NCBI GenBank assembly: GCA_002426195.1 | Contig: DIOT01000015.1 | Coordinates: 1-32,786, forward strand | Direction: 5' to 3' | DNA: 32,786 nt | DNA from: Bacteroidales bacterium UBA5507 | GTDB lineage: Bacteria; Bacteroidota; Bacteroidia; Bacteroidales; Lentimicrobiaceae | In this document: one piece after another, positions 1 through 6,800 of the stretch | How the letters are laid out: each line of letters begins with the position of its first letter | Position numbering within the stretch: position 1 is the first letter of the stretch | Notes under the pieces: model-generated | Told to the model about the DNA's origin: nothing | What the model saw: only the letters and a program-made list of their open reading frames with translations | The model's database searches: none | Made by a program: the position numbers and the translations under genes

Positions 1-1
1 C

Positions 2-1477
2 ATCAAATTTGACGAAGAACCAGCATGCTCCGGATTATCCACTTTTCAAAAAAGAAGAGTCTTTTGTGGTGGAATTCTAGAGAATAGGATGTGCATAGAT
101 GACACTAAGTTAAAAAAAATACTAACTAATTGGGGTAATACAATATATAATAGAAAATTTGTTCTTGAAGTCACCCAAGACTGTAATCTTAGATGCAAAT
201 ACTGTCCATATACAAATGAAACAAAAAATAGAAGACATCAGAAAAAGTCGATGAGTCTTGAAATCGCAAAAAAGGCTATCGATAATTATTTTTCACGTTT
301 TACTGATTTGGTAAATAACACCGGTCCTGTGCGAGAGGATATTGCAAAAGAATTTCTTTCTCCAAATCTAAATTGGTACGGTGGAGAACCATTTCTCGAA
401 TTTAAACTGATTGAAGATTCTTTAAAATATTTTACCAGCTTGAAATGGCCAAAGCTACGAGATGATCAAAATTATCGGTTTTCAATAACTTCCAATTTTA
501 CAATTTGCAATAAAAAAATTATTGATTTCTTAATCAAGAACAAAGTATATCTATTTATCAGCTTTGACGGGCCCAAAGTGGAGCATGACCGAAATAGAGT
601 ATTTTGTAATGGGGAAGGTTCTCATGAAATCGTTTTAAGACATATTCTCTTGCTCCACAATGCTGATCCAGATTATTTTAAAAAATATGTTACTATACAA
701 GCTGTAAATTCACCAGGAGCAGAAATACTCAATACAGAGAAATATTTGAATTCCTTGTTTGGTAAAAATTCACCTTATGAAGCAATGTTAGTAAATATCT
801 TAGACTATACAAGCAAGACTGAATTCTTTCCTAACGCAATATCTCGGTCTTTAAAAATACAAAAGAACTGGAAAAATAGGATTTTACGATTTATTGATTC
901 AATTAAAGATGTCAAGGATCTAAGTCTTTCTGAGCTTAAGACGAATCACACACAATTATACCAAGAGATTCAAGACTTATTCACATACGATAAAATTACA
1001 ATTGACAATCCTTATGGGAAAGATCGTTTTGACAATATAGCTGCATGCCCAACAGGTTTTGACAATTTACTAGTCGACTATAAAGGTTGCTACCATATTT
1101 GTAATAAAACAGATGGAACAATTAGTATTGGTGATGTGCATGATGGATTTAACCAACAAAAAATGTTGGATATTTTGAAAAATTTCTCACTAATTTTTAA
1201 TGACGAACGATGTAGAAAATGCTGGAATCATGCTTTTTGCAATATCTGCCCAGCTGTTAGTTTAAGAGATGGAATCTTCCATCTACCAACAGAAATCGAA
1301 TGTAATTATCTTAGGACAGTTACTGAGTCTATGATTCGAAAATTTTTCTACTTATCAGAAGATGTTGATTTTTATAACAAGCTAAAATCCGAGTCACTAA
1401 AGGAAGCTTTCCTTAGTTCACAAATAATAACAATCTCTAAAATTCAAAATCATGAAAAAGAAAATTTTGCGAATTGA
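2..1477 (+). CDS. Radical SAM/SPASM peptide maturase, 5' end outside window
   Basis: Radical SAM enzyme with a C-terminal SPASM domain, predicted to modify the peptide encoded just downstream. Numbering from the ATG at 89, the [4Fe-4S] motif CNLRCKYC uses C32, C36 and C39, and the SAM-binding GGEP is at 98-101. The ISFDGPK stretch at 157-163 is typical of anSME-like maturases. SPASM cysteines are C320, C334, C338, C375, C378, C384, C387 and C405, ending in a CX2CX5CX2C cluster, so both auxiliary cluster sites look complete. The frame has no stop back to base 2, and only 31 residues would precede the first cysteine from the ATG at 89, whereas such maturases usually carry a longer N-terminal part. 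The true start is therefore probably upstream. The 3' end overlaps the precursor gene by 26 bases. The family is clear; the bond it makes (thioether, C-C or other) cannot be read from sequence. Confidence 0.9.
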   Translation: MKFDEEPACSGLSTFQKRRVFCGGILENRMCIDDTKLKKILTNWGNTIYNRKFVLEVTQDCNLRCKYCPYTNETKNRRHQKKSMSLEIAKKAIDNYFSRFTDLVNNTGPVREDIAKEFLSPNLNWYGGEPFLEFKLIEDSLKYFTSLKWPKLRDDQNYRFSITSNFTICNKKIIDFLIKNKVYLFISFDGPKVEHDRNRVFCNGEGSHEIVLRHILLLHNADPDYFKKYVTIQAVNSPGAEILNTEKYLNSLFGKNSPYEAMLVNILDYTSKTEFFPNAISRSLKIQKNWKNRILRFIDSIKDVKDLSLSELKTNHTQLYQEIQDLFTYDKITIDNPYGKDRFDNIAACPTGFDNLLVDYKGCYHICNKTDGTISIGDVHDGFNQQKMLDILKNFSLIFNDERCRKCWNHAFCNICPAVSLRDGIFHLPTEIECNYLRTVTESMIRKFFYLSEDVDFYNKLKSESLKEAFLSSQIITISKIQNHEKENFAN

Positions 1478-1676
1478 TGATGTCACATTGACATCCAATG
1501 AAAAATCTCAAATTTTTGGTGGTGCTAAAGGACCAGAACCATCATGCAAATGCGGATGTGGAATATGTACATATGAGGATGGAGGTCCTGGTTTTGCTAT
1601 TGGAATGACATTATCAGGAGAGGATTGTGGTTATGTATGCCCATGGGGAGTATTTAAATACTTTATATCTTTATAG
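1452..1676 (+). CDS. GG-leader RiPP precursor with six-cysteine core
   Basis: Seventy-four-residue peptide with the layout of a double-glycine RiPP precursor. The basic, hydrophobic leader ends in SQIFGG at residues 19-24, the site a C39 peptidase would cut, and resembles the GG-Bacteroidales natural product precursors (TIGR04149 as I recall it). The predicted 50-residue core holds six cysteines: four packed as CKCGCGIC (core 8-15) and two as CGYVC (core 35-39). Between them is a Gly-rich stretch with GGPGF, and the tail is aromatic (PWGVFKYF). The start lies inside the last 26 bases of the maturase gene, suggesting translational coupling. The exporter with a C39 domain follows after a hairpin. 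Cysteine number and spacing recall sactipeptides, ranthipeptides and SCIFF peptides, but the sequence matches none that I know. It could also be a metal-binding peptide. Role as substrate is inferred from context. Confidence 0.85.
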   Translation: MKKKILRIDDVTLTSNEKSQIFGGAKGPEPSCKCGCGICTYEDGGPGFAIGMTLSGEDCGYVCPWGVFKYFISL

Positions 1677-1698
1677 GATAAAAGAATTATTTAAGTTT

Positions 1699-1733
1699 TA
1701 TGAGACTACTTTTAATTACAAGGTAGTCTCATA
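1699..1733 (+). terminator. Hairpin between precursor and exporter (attenuator or partial terminator)
   Basis: TATGAGACTAC (1699-1709) is exactly complementary to GTAGTCTCATA (1723-1733), giving a perfect 11-bp stem with a 13-base loop. There is no U-run directly after the stem; a run of six T lies at 1744-1749. It sits 22 bases after the precursor stop and 42 before the exporter start. Such a hairpin could protect the 3' end of the precursor message or lower read-through into the exporter, giving more peptide than transporter. The structure is seen; the function is inferred. Confidence 0.6.
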
Positions 1734-1775
1734 TCTTTAAGCATTTTTTCAACATTATTTATTAGCAATTTAAGA

Positions 1776-3965
1776 TTGATTTTTACATCCAAAAGGCAAT
1801 TAGAAGCGCGTGATTGCGGGCCAGCCTGTTTATGCATAGTTGCAAATTATTATGGACGGAGCTTTTCTCTACCAATGATAAGAGCAAAAAGCTACCTGTC
1901 AAAACAAGGTGTTAGTTTATTAGCTTTAAGTAATACAGCTGAATCTATAGGGTTTAAAACACAAGCAAAAAAGATTTCATTTAGACAACTAGTTGAAGAA
2001 GCGAAACTACCAGCTATACTACACTGGAATCAAAATCATTATGTCGTTCTACAAAAAATCAGTAAGAAAAATTTAATTATTTCCGATCCAGCTCAAGGTA
2101 CTATACGGTACTCATATGAAGAATTCAAGCAAAGTTGGTTGAATTCATTTCAAGGAGGAGAAACTAAAGGAATTATTCTATTTCTTGAGCCACGAAAGGA
2201 ATTTTATAAGAATAACAAAGAGAAGAGTGAAAAATTAAATTTTAAATTCTTATTTAAATATTTGAAGCCACAAAAGAGAAATTTTTCTCAAGTGATACTT
2301 GCATTAGTATTAGGCAGCTTAATACAATTGATTGCGCCATTTCTTACTCAATCAGTTGTTGATCGAGGCATAGGTTTCCAAGATATCGATTTTGTAAAGC
2401 TTATTCTTATTGCCCAATTAATTTTAATAATCAGTAAGACATCGGTAGATTTTATTCGTAATTGGTTATTACTTCAAATAAGTGCCCGTCTTGATATTTC
2501 ACTTATTTCCGACTTTCTCATTAAATTGATGAAATTGCCAATTAGTTTCTTTGAAACAAAAATGGTAGGAGATCTTATTCAGCGAATCGGTGATCATTCA
2601 CGAATTCAGAGCTTCTTAACAGGGTCATCTCTTTACACAATGTTTTCTTTAATAAATCTAGTCATTTTCAGTATTGTATTGGGTATATACGATTCAAAAG
2701 TACTGAATGTCTTTCTTTTTGGAAGTCTTTGCTATTTTTTTTGGATATGGTTTTTCCTCAAAAAGAGAAGACACCTCGATTTTAAACGTTTCGCATTTAT
2801 GGCTGAAAATCAAAGTAATTTATTTCAACTAATAACAGGAATGCAAGAAATAAAACTGAATAATTGTGAACGTCAGAAACGCTGGAGTTGGGAACGTATC
2901 CAAACAAAGCTTTTTCATGTAAATATTCAAAGACTTGAACTTAATCAATGGCAACAAGCTGGGGCTATCTTTTTTAATGAAAGTAAAAATATTTTGATTA
3001 CCTTTCTTTCTGCCTCCTCTGTAATTAAAGGCGACATTTCATTGGGGATGATGATGTCAATTCAATATATTATTGGGCAATTAAATGCACCAATTGAGCA
3101 ATTAATTAACTTTATACAAGATGCTCAAGATGCAAAAATGAGCATCGAGAGAATAGGTGAAATTCATAATAACCAAGATGAAAATTACGAAAAGGAACCA
3201 AAAAAAATAGAGTTTCCGAATGATAAGAGTATTTCAGTGAACGATCTTTCTTTTCATTACGATGGACCAAATAGTGAAATGGTATTAAAAAAAATCAATT
3301 TTGTTATTCCGTATGGTAAAACGACTGCTATAGTTGGCACTAGTGGAAGTGGAAAAACGACTCTTCTTAAATTGCTTCTAGGTTTTTATCCACCAGTAAA
3401 AGGGGATATTACAATTGGGGGTGAATCATTAAAAAATTATGATGGTAATTTTTGGCGTTCTCAATGTGGAGTTGTTATGCAAGATGGTTTCATATTTTCT
3501 GATACTATAAGAGGTAATATTGCACCAGGAGATGAAATTATTAATATAAAAAAGCTTCATATGGCGATTGAAATTGCAAATTTATCAAGTTTTATAGATT
3601 GTTTACCATTAGGATTAAATACAAAAATAGGACAAGAAGGCAATGGAATAAGTCAAGGCCAACGTCAGAGATTGCTAATCGCAAGAGCAATCTACAAAAG
3701 TCCAGAGTACATTTTTTTTGATGAAGCAACAAATTCATTAGATGCCAATAACGAGAACGAAATAATGAAAAATTTGGAAAACTATTTTAAACAGGGAGAT
3801 CCAAAAACAGTTGTTGTAGTAGCACATCGTCTAAGTACTGTTAAAAATGCAGACCAAATAATTGTTCTTGAAAAAGGAAAGATAATTCAGATCGGAACAC
3901 ATGATGAACTTTCTCAGAAAAAAGGGGCATATTATCAGTTAGTTAAAAATCAACTAGAGTTTTGA
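1776..3965 (+). CDS. Peptidase-containing ABC exporter (PCAT, C39 family)
   Basis: Exporter that cuts a leader after Gly-Gly and pumps the peptide across the inner membrane. The N-terminal C39 peptidase (about 1-130) keeps Q8 of the oxyanion hole, C14 in RDCGPACL, H88 in NHYVVL and D104 in SDPAQG, so it should be active. A transmembrane domain spans about 165-440. The ATPase has Walker A GTSGSGKTT (521-529), signature ISQGQ (625-629, a variant common in this family), Walker B YIFFDEA (645-651) and an H-loop in AHRLST. The 729-residue length is normal for a full PCAT. The start is a TTG, with no ATG in frame upstream; it gives the usual short lead before the Gln/Cys motif. The stop overlaps the region of the next gene. 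The precursor directly upstream has a matching GG leader, so it is the likely cargo. Confidence 0.93.
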   Translation: MIFTSKRQLEARDCGPACLCIVANYYGRSFSLPMIRAKSYLSKQGVSLLALSNTAESIGFKTQAKKISFRQLVEEAKLPAILHWNQNHYVVLQKISKKNLIISDPAQGTIRYSYEEFKQSWLNSFQGGETKGIILFLEPRKEFYKNNKEKSEKLNFKFLFKYLKPQKRNFSQVILALVLGSLIQLIAPFLTQSVVDRGIGFQDIDFVKLILIAQLILIISKTSVDFIRNWLLLQISARLDISLISDFLIKLMKLPISFFETKMVGDLIQRIGDHSRIQSFLTGSSLYTMFSLINLVIFSIVLGIYDSKVLNVFLFGSLCYFFWIWFFLKKRRHLDFKRFAFMAENQSNLFQLITGMQEIKLNNCERQKRWSWERIQTKLFHVNIQRLELNQWQQAGAIFFNESKNILITFLSASSVIKGDISLGMMMSIQYIIGQLNAPIEQLINFIQDAQDAKMSIERIGEIHNNQDENYEKEPKKIEFPNDKSISVNDLSFHYDGPNSEMVLKKINFVIPYGKTTAIVGTSGSGKTTLLKLLLGFYPPVKGDITIGGESLKNYDGNFWRSQCGVVMQDGFIFSDTIRGNIAPGDEIINIKKLHMAIEIANLSSFIDCLPLGLNTKIGQEGNGISQGQRQRLLIARAIYKSPEYIFFDEATNSLDANNENEIMKNLENYFKQGDPKTVVVVAHRLSTVKNADQIIVLEKGKIIQIGTHDELSQKKGAYYQLVKNQLEF

Positions 3966-3973
3966 TATATAAA

Positions 3974-4507
3974 ATGAAAAACGAATTAGGGGATAATCGT
4001 GGTCAAATCCATAGTGATGAATTTATAGAAATAATGAGTCAATCTCCTTCTTGGATAGTTCGCTATGGAATAATAATTATAAGTATGCTTATTTGCTCCC
4101 TTTTTATAATAAGCTGGCACATCCATTATACTGAATTAGTTTCTGCACCTGTAACGATTATAAGCTCAAATCCCACCAATTCTATTAAAAAAATTGCAGC
4201 ATCCCTTTCTTCCAACAATGCAAGTAAGATTAAGATTGGCCAAAGAGCAGTCATTAAACTTTCGGACTTTCAAACTAGTGAGCATGAAGTTTTAGAAGGT
4301 AAGGTGAAATTAATAAAATTTTTTTCCGAAGAGGAGATCTATTATATTGAGATAGAATTAACAAAAATAACGAGCACAACCATTGGGAAATACCTTTCAC
4401 GATCAAAAGAAATTAACGGAATGGTAGAAATAATAATTGAAGATTTACGCTTATTTGAGAAGTTAACAGCACCAATTACATCAATTTATAAGACAGAAGG
4501 TCACTAA
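3974..4507 (+). CDS. Internally shortened HlyD-type adaptor ('mini-HlyD')
   Basis: Short relative of the HlyD-family periplasmic adaptors that work with peptide exporters. From the ATG at 3974 it is 177 residues: a cytoplasmic start ending in SPSWIVRYG, one membrane helix (about 31-48), the SAPVTI strand that normally leads into the periplasmic part, then directly KIKIGQRAVIKL and a closing beta region ending with EDLRLFEKL, which matches the C-terminal domain of full-length Bacteroidota HlyD proteins. The lipoyl halves and the long alpha-helical hairpin, usually some 250 residues, are absent. Only about 15 residues separate the two conserved parts, so this is missing DNA and not a frameshift. 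A TTG at 3962 overlapping the exporter's TGA is an alternative start, but the ATG fits the family better. It may be a degenerate partner or a minimal adaptor. Confidence 0.8.
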   Translation: MKNELGDNRGQIHSDEFIEIMSQSPSWIVRYGIIIISMLICSLFIISWHIHYTELVSAPVTIISSNPTNSIKKIAASLSSNNASKIKIGQRAVIKLSDFQTSEHEVLEGKVKLIKFFSEEEIYYIEIELTKITSTTIGKYLSRSKEINGMVEIIIEDLRLFEKLTAPITSIYKTEGH

Positions 4508-4594
4508 AATTTATTAAGACCTCCAATATTAAAATTCACTAAAAATCACGATTGCGTTTTCGACCAAAAGGCAGAAGATAACTAACTTTACGCC

Positions 4595-5524
4595 ATGAAT
4601 CTACCATTCAATTCTTACAATGAGTACTTCAGGAGAACTTTCGGCACCCGTGTTCAAAAAGTAAGTATTGATGCAGGTTTTACCTGTCCAAACCGTGATG
4701 GTACAGTTTCATCAGGTGGATGCACTTACTGTAATAACGATGCCTTTAATCCCTCGTATTGTCACCCTTATAAGTCAGTAACCCAACAAATTGTTGAAGG
4801 TATTGAGTTTCACAAGTTCAGATACAGAAGAGCGCTGAAGTATCTTGCTTATTTTCAGGCATTTTCAAATACTCATGCATCATTATCTGAACTTGAAAGG
4901 ATATTTTCACAAGCTATCACGCACCCTGATGTTGTAGGTCTGATAATTGGCACAAGACCTGATTGCGTTGATGATGATAAGCTGGATTACATTGCCCGTC
5001 TGGCTAAGACTCACTATGTGATGGTAGAATACGGTGTTGAATCAACAAATGAAAACACACTAAAGGCAATTAATCGCGGACATACTTACGAACAGGCAAA
5101 AAAAGCAATTGATTCCACAGCCTCTAAAGGAATAAGAACAGGTGCACATCTGATATTTGGCTTGCCCGGTGAATCTATTGAAGAGATGCTTGAAAGAGCT
5201 GATGAAATTTCCTCTCTCCCGCTAACAACTATCAAATTTCATCAATTACAGATTGTCAGGAACACAGTTATGGCGGATCAGTATCTTGTTAACCCTGATA
5301 ATTTTCATCTGTTTAAACTTGAAGAATACATTGATTTTATAATCAGATTCGTTGAAAAGCTCAATTCGCAGTTTATTATTGAACGCTTTACCGGAGAAGT
5401 TCCACCCAGATTCCTTGTTACCCCTCCCTGGGGAAACCTTAGGTCAGACCAGGTTCTTAATTTAATTATTGAAGAGATGACCAAAAGGAATACATGGCAG
5501 GGAAAGTATTTCAGAAACAAGTAA
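4595..5524 (+). CDS. TIGR01212-family radical SAM protein (YhcC-like)
   Basis: Radical SAM protein of the YhcC family, which is related to the Elp3 branch. The cluster motif is spread, as usual for this family: C31 in FTCPNRDG, then C43 and C46 in GGCTYC. Other family segments are visible, such as IGTRPDC (114-120 region), VEYGVES and GAHLIFGLPGE, and the C-terminal PPWG. The length of 309 residues is normal. The exact substrate of this family is not settled, so no reaction is assigned. It begins 87 bases after the RiPP cluster, and from here on base composition is less AT-rich; it appears to be the first host gene next to the accessory segment. The next gene follows after 22 bases on the same strand. 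Confidence 0.9.
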   Translation: MNLPFNSYNEYFRRTFGTRVQKVSIDAGFTCPNRDGTVSSGGCTYCNNDAFNPSYCHPYKSVTQQIVEGIEFHKFRYRRALKYLAYFQAFSNTHASLSELERIFSQAITHPDVVGLIIGTRPDCVDDDKLDYIARLAKTHYVMVEYGVESTNENTLKAINRGHTYEQAKKAIDSTASKGIRTGAHLIFGLPGESIEEMLERADEISSLPLTTIKFHQLQIVRNTVMADQYLVNPDNFHLFKLEEYIDFIIRFVEKLNSQFIIERFTGEVPPRFLVTPPWGNLRSDQVLNLIIEEMTKRNTWQGKYFRNK

Positions 5525-5529
5525 TTTTG
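5522..5529 (+). promoter_or_regulatory. Possible Bacteroidota -7 element for the HAD gene
   Basis: TAATTTTG fits the Bacteroidota -7 consensus TAnnTTTG and lies 17 bases before the ATG at 5547, overlapping the stop codon of the upstream gene. No convincing -33 TTTG is seen at the expected distance, so an own promoter is only possible; read-through from the upstream gene is as likely. Confidence 0.35.
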
Positions 5530-5546
5530 CCCAAATTAATTATTCA

Positions 5547-6248
5547 ATGCCATCTTTAAAATACAAACATCTGTTCTTTGATCTCGACAGAACTCTATGG
5601 GACTTTGATAAAAACTCAATTGAAACCTTTAAGGAGATACATAATAAATATGATCTTTCAGGAAAAGGAGTATCCAACTTTGACAAGTTTATGGACATCT
5701 ACCACAAAATCAATACTGATTTGTGGGAAATGTATCGTAAAGGTGGCATTGAAAAGGAAGTGCTCAGTGTGGAACGATTTTCATTGACATTAAGTTCTTT
5801 TGGTATTAAAGATAATGCGCTGAGCAGGAATATTGCAACCGATTATATTGATCTGAGTCCAACAAAGAAAAACCTCTTCCCCGGTACAATCGAGATACTT
5901 GATTATTTAAAAAGCAAATACATGCTTCACATAATTACCAATGGGTTCGAGGAGGTCCAGCATAAGAAAGTTGCATTATCGGGTCTCAGCAGGTTTTTCA
6001 CACATACTATAACCTCCGATGAAGCCGGATACAAAAAACCTGATCATCGCATCTTTGAATACAGTCTGGAGCTAACGGGTGCCACGAACAATGAGTCACT
6101 CATGATTGGAGATGATCCCGAGATTGATATAAAAGGAGCAAAAGAAGTAGGGATTGACCAGGTACTTGTAGATCATGATGGAATTCTTGAGAAAGGTGAA
6201 GCCACTTATTACGTCAGGTCATTATTTGAATTAGCTACAATGCTATAA
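5547..6248 (+). CDS. YjjG/YfnB-type HAD nucleotidase
   Basis: Haloacid dehalogenase-superfamily phosphatase resembling the noncanonical pyrimidine nucleotidase YjjG (TIGR02254), which removes phosphate from pyrimidine nucleoside monophosphates and helps clear modified ones. Motif I is FDLDRTLWD with nucleophile D12 and acid/base D14; the W after the Thr-Leu pair is typical of this subgroup. Motif II is ITNG, motif III the lysine in GYKKPD, and motif IV is IGDDPEID. A helical cap lies between motifs I and II. The 233-residue length is normal. It is cytoplasmic, with no signal peptide. It ends 12 bases before a strong hairpin terminator. The family call is firm; the substrate is inferred. Confidence 0.88.
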   Translation: MPSLKYKHLFFDLDRTLWDFDKNSIETFKEIHNKYDLSGKGVSNFDKFMDIYHKINTDLWEMYRKGGIEKEVLSVERFSLTLSSFGIKDNALSRNIATDYIDLSPTKKNLFPGTIEILDYLKSKYMLHIITNGFEEVQHKKVALSGLSRFFTHTITSDEAGYKKPDHRIFEYSLELTGATNNESLMIGDDPEIDIKGAKEVGIDQVLVDHDGILEKGEATYYVRSLFELATML

Positions 6249-6260
6249 TCCATAAAGCAA

Positions 6261-6285
6261 AAAGGCCATCATAAAGATGGCCTTT
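6261..6285 (+). terminator. Two-way intrinsic terminator
   Basis: AAAGGCCATC and GATGGCCTTT form a perfect 10-bp stem with a 5-base loop between two convergent genes. On the - strand the stem is followed by a T-rich run (TTTTTGCTTT), on the + strand by a weaker one, so it can end transcription from both sides. Confidence 0.85.
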
Positions 6286-6305
6286 CTTAATTCACTGGTA
6301 TATCC

Positions 6306-6617
6306 TTACTTTTTAGTAGGTGCCGGAACTGGTTTAGCAGCGGCTTTTGAACTGCAGCAACCTGATTTACCTTCAGCACTTCCACATTTAGCCTTCTGAG
6401 CTTCTGTGCAACCTGATTTAGCTTTGTCTGAACAGCCAGCCTTTGCATTATCTGTACTAGCAGCATTTGTGGCTTTGGTATTATCTGCTTTTACAGCTTT
6501 CTGTTCTGATACTTTATCAGTCTTGGCTTTTGTAGGTGCATTTTGTGCAGAAACAGTTACAGTTGTATAGGCAAAAATAAGAGCTGCAACTGCAAAAATC
6601 ATTGATAACTTTTTCAT
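6306..6617 (-). CDS. Small exported cysteine-rich protein, function unknown
   Basis: Protein of 103 residues that I do not recognise by name. It has a clear Sec signal peptide (MKK, then a hydrophobic stretch to about residue 22, probable cut after VSA at 24). The mature part is low-complexity, rich in Ala, Lys and Thr, then carries cysteines at 62, 70, 78, 87 and 88. The first three are eight residues apart in GC/KC repeats and the last two are adjacent (SGCCSS). It ends in a Pro/Ala/Lys tail. The even spacing of cysteines suggests metal binding or disulfide cross-linking in the periplasm, but no motif proves this. It is a single gene with its own promoter region and a shared terminator downstream. 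Coding is supported by the signal peptide and the sensible start and stop. Confidence 0.75.
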   Translation of the reverse strand: MKKLSMIFAVAALIFAYTTVTVSAQNAPTKAKTDKVSEQKAVKADNTKATNAASTDNAKAGCSDKAKSGCTEAQKAKCGSAEGKSGCCSSKAAAKPVPAPTKK

Positions 6618-6656
6618 TTCTGTTTAGAGTTAGGGATTAAATTACATTAACAACCA

Positions 6657-6698
6657 CAAAGATACTGCAGTATTTAAAATATTGGCCACTTTAAAGTG
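6657..6698 (-). promoter_or_regulatory. Promoter with operator-like palindromes upstream of the cysteine-rich gene
   Basis: On the - strand TATCTTTG (6657-6664) fits the -7 consensus TAnnTTTG and lies about 40 bases before the start codon. A perfect 12-bp palindrome, ATACTGCAGTAT (6662-6673), overlaps its upstream edge, and a second, CACTTTAAAGTG (6687-6698), lies in the spacer to upstream region. No clean -33 TTTG is seen. The layout is what one expects of repressor binding over a promoter, but no regulator is encoded nearby. Confidence 0.45.
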
Positions 6699-6800
6699 TT
6701 AAAGTAATGTTAATAACATGTATGATGCACTTAAATCTGAGTTTGACAGTGAGAGGGAGTATTCCTTAAAAGCCTCTGATATAGAATTAAAAATATTTTA

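Noticed and set aside
3962..4507. Frameshift or truncation as the reason for the short HlyD
   Set aside because: The conserved start and end are in one frame and only about 15 residues apart, so there is no room for the missing domains in another frame. It is a deletion at the DNA level or a true short form.
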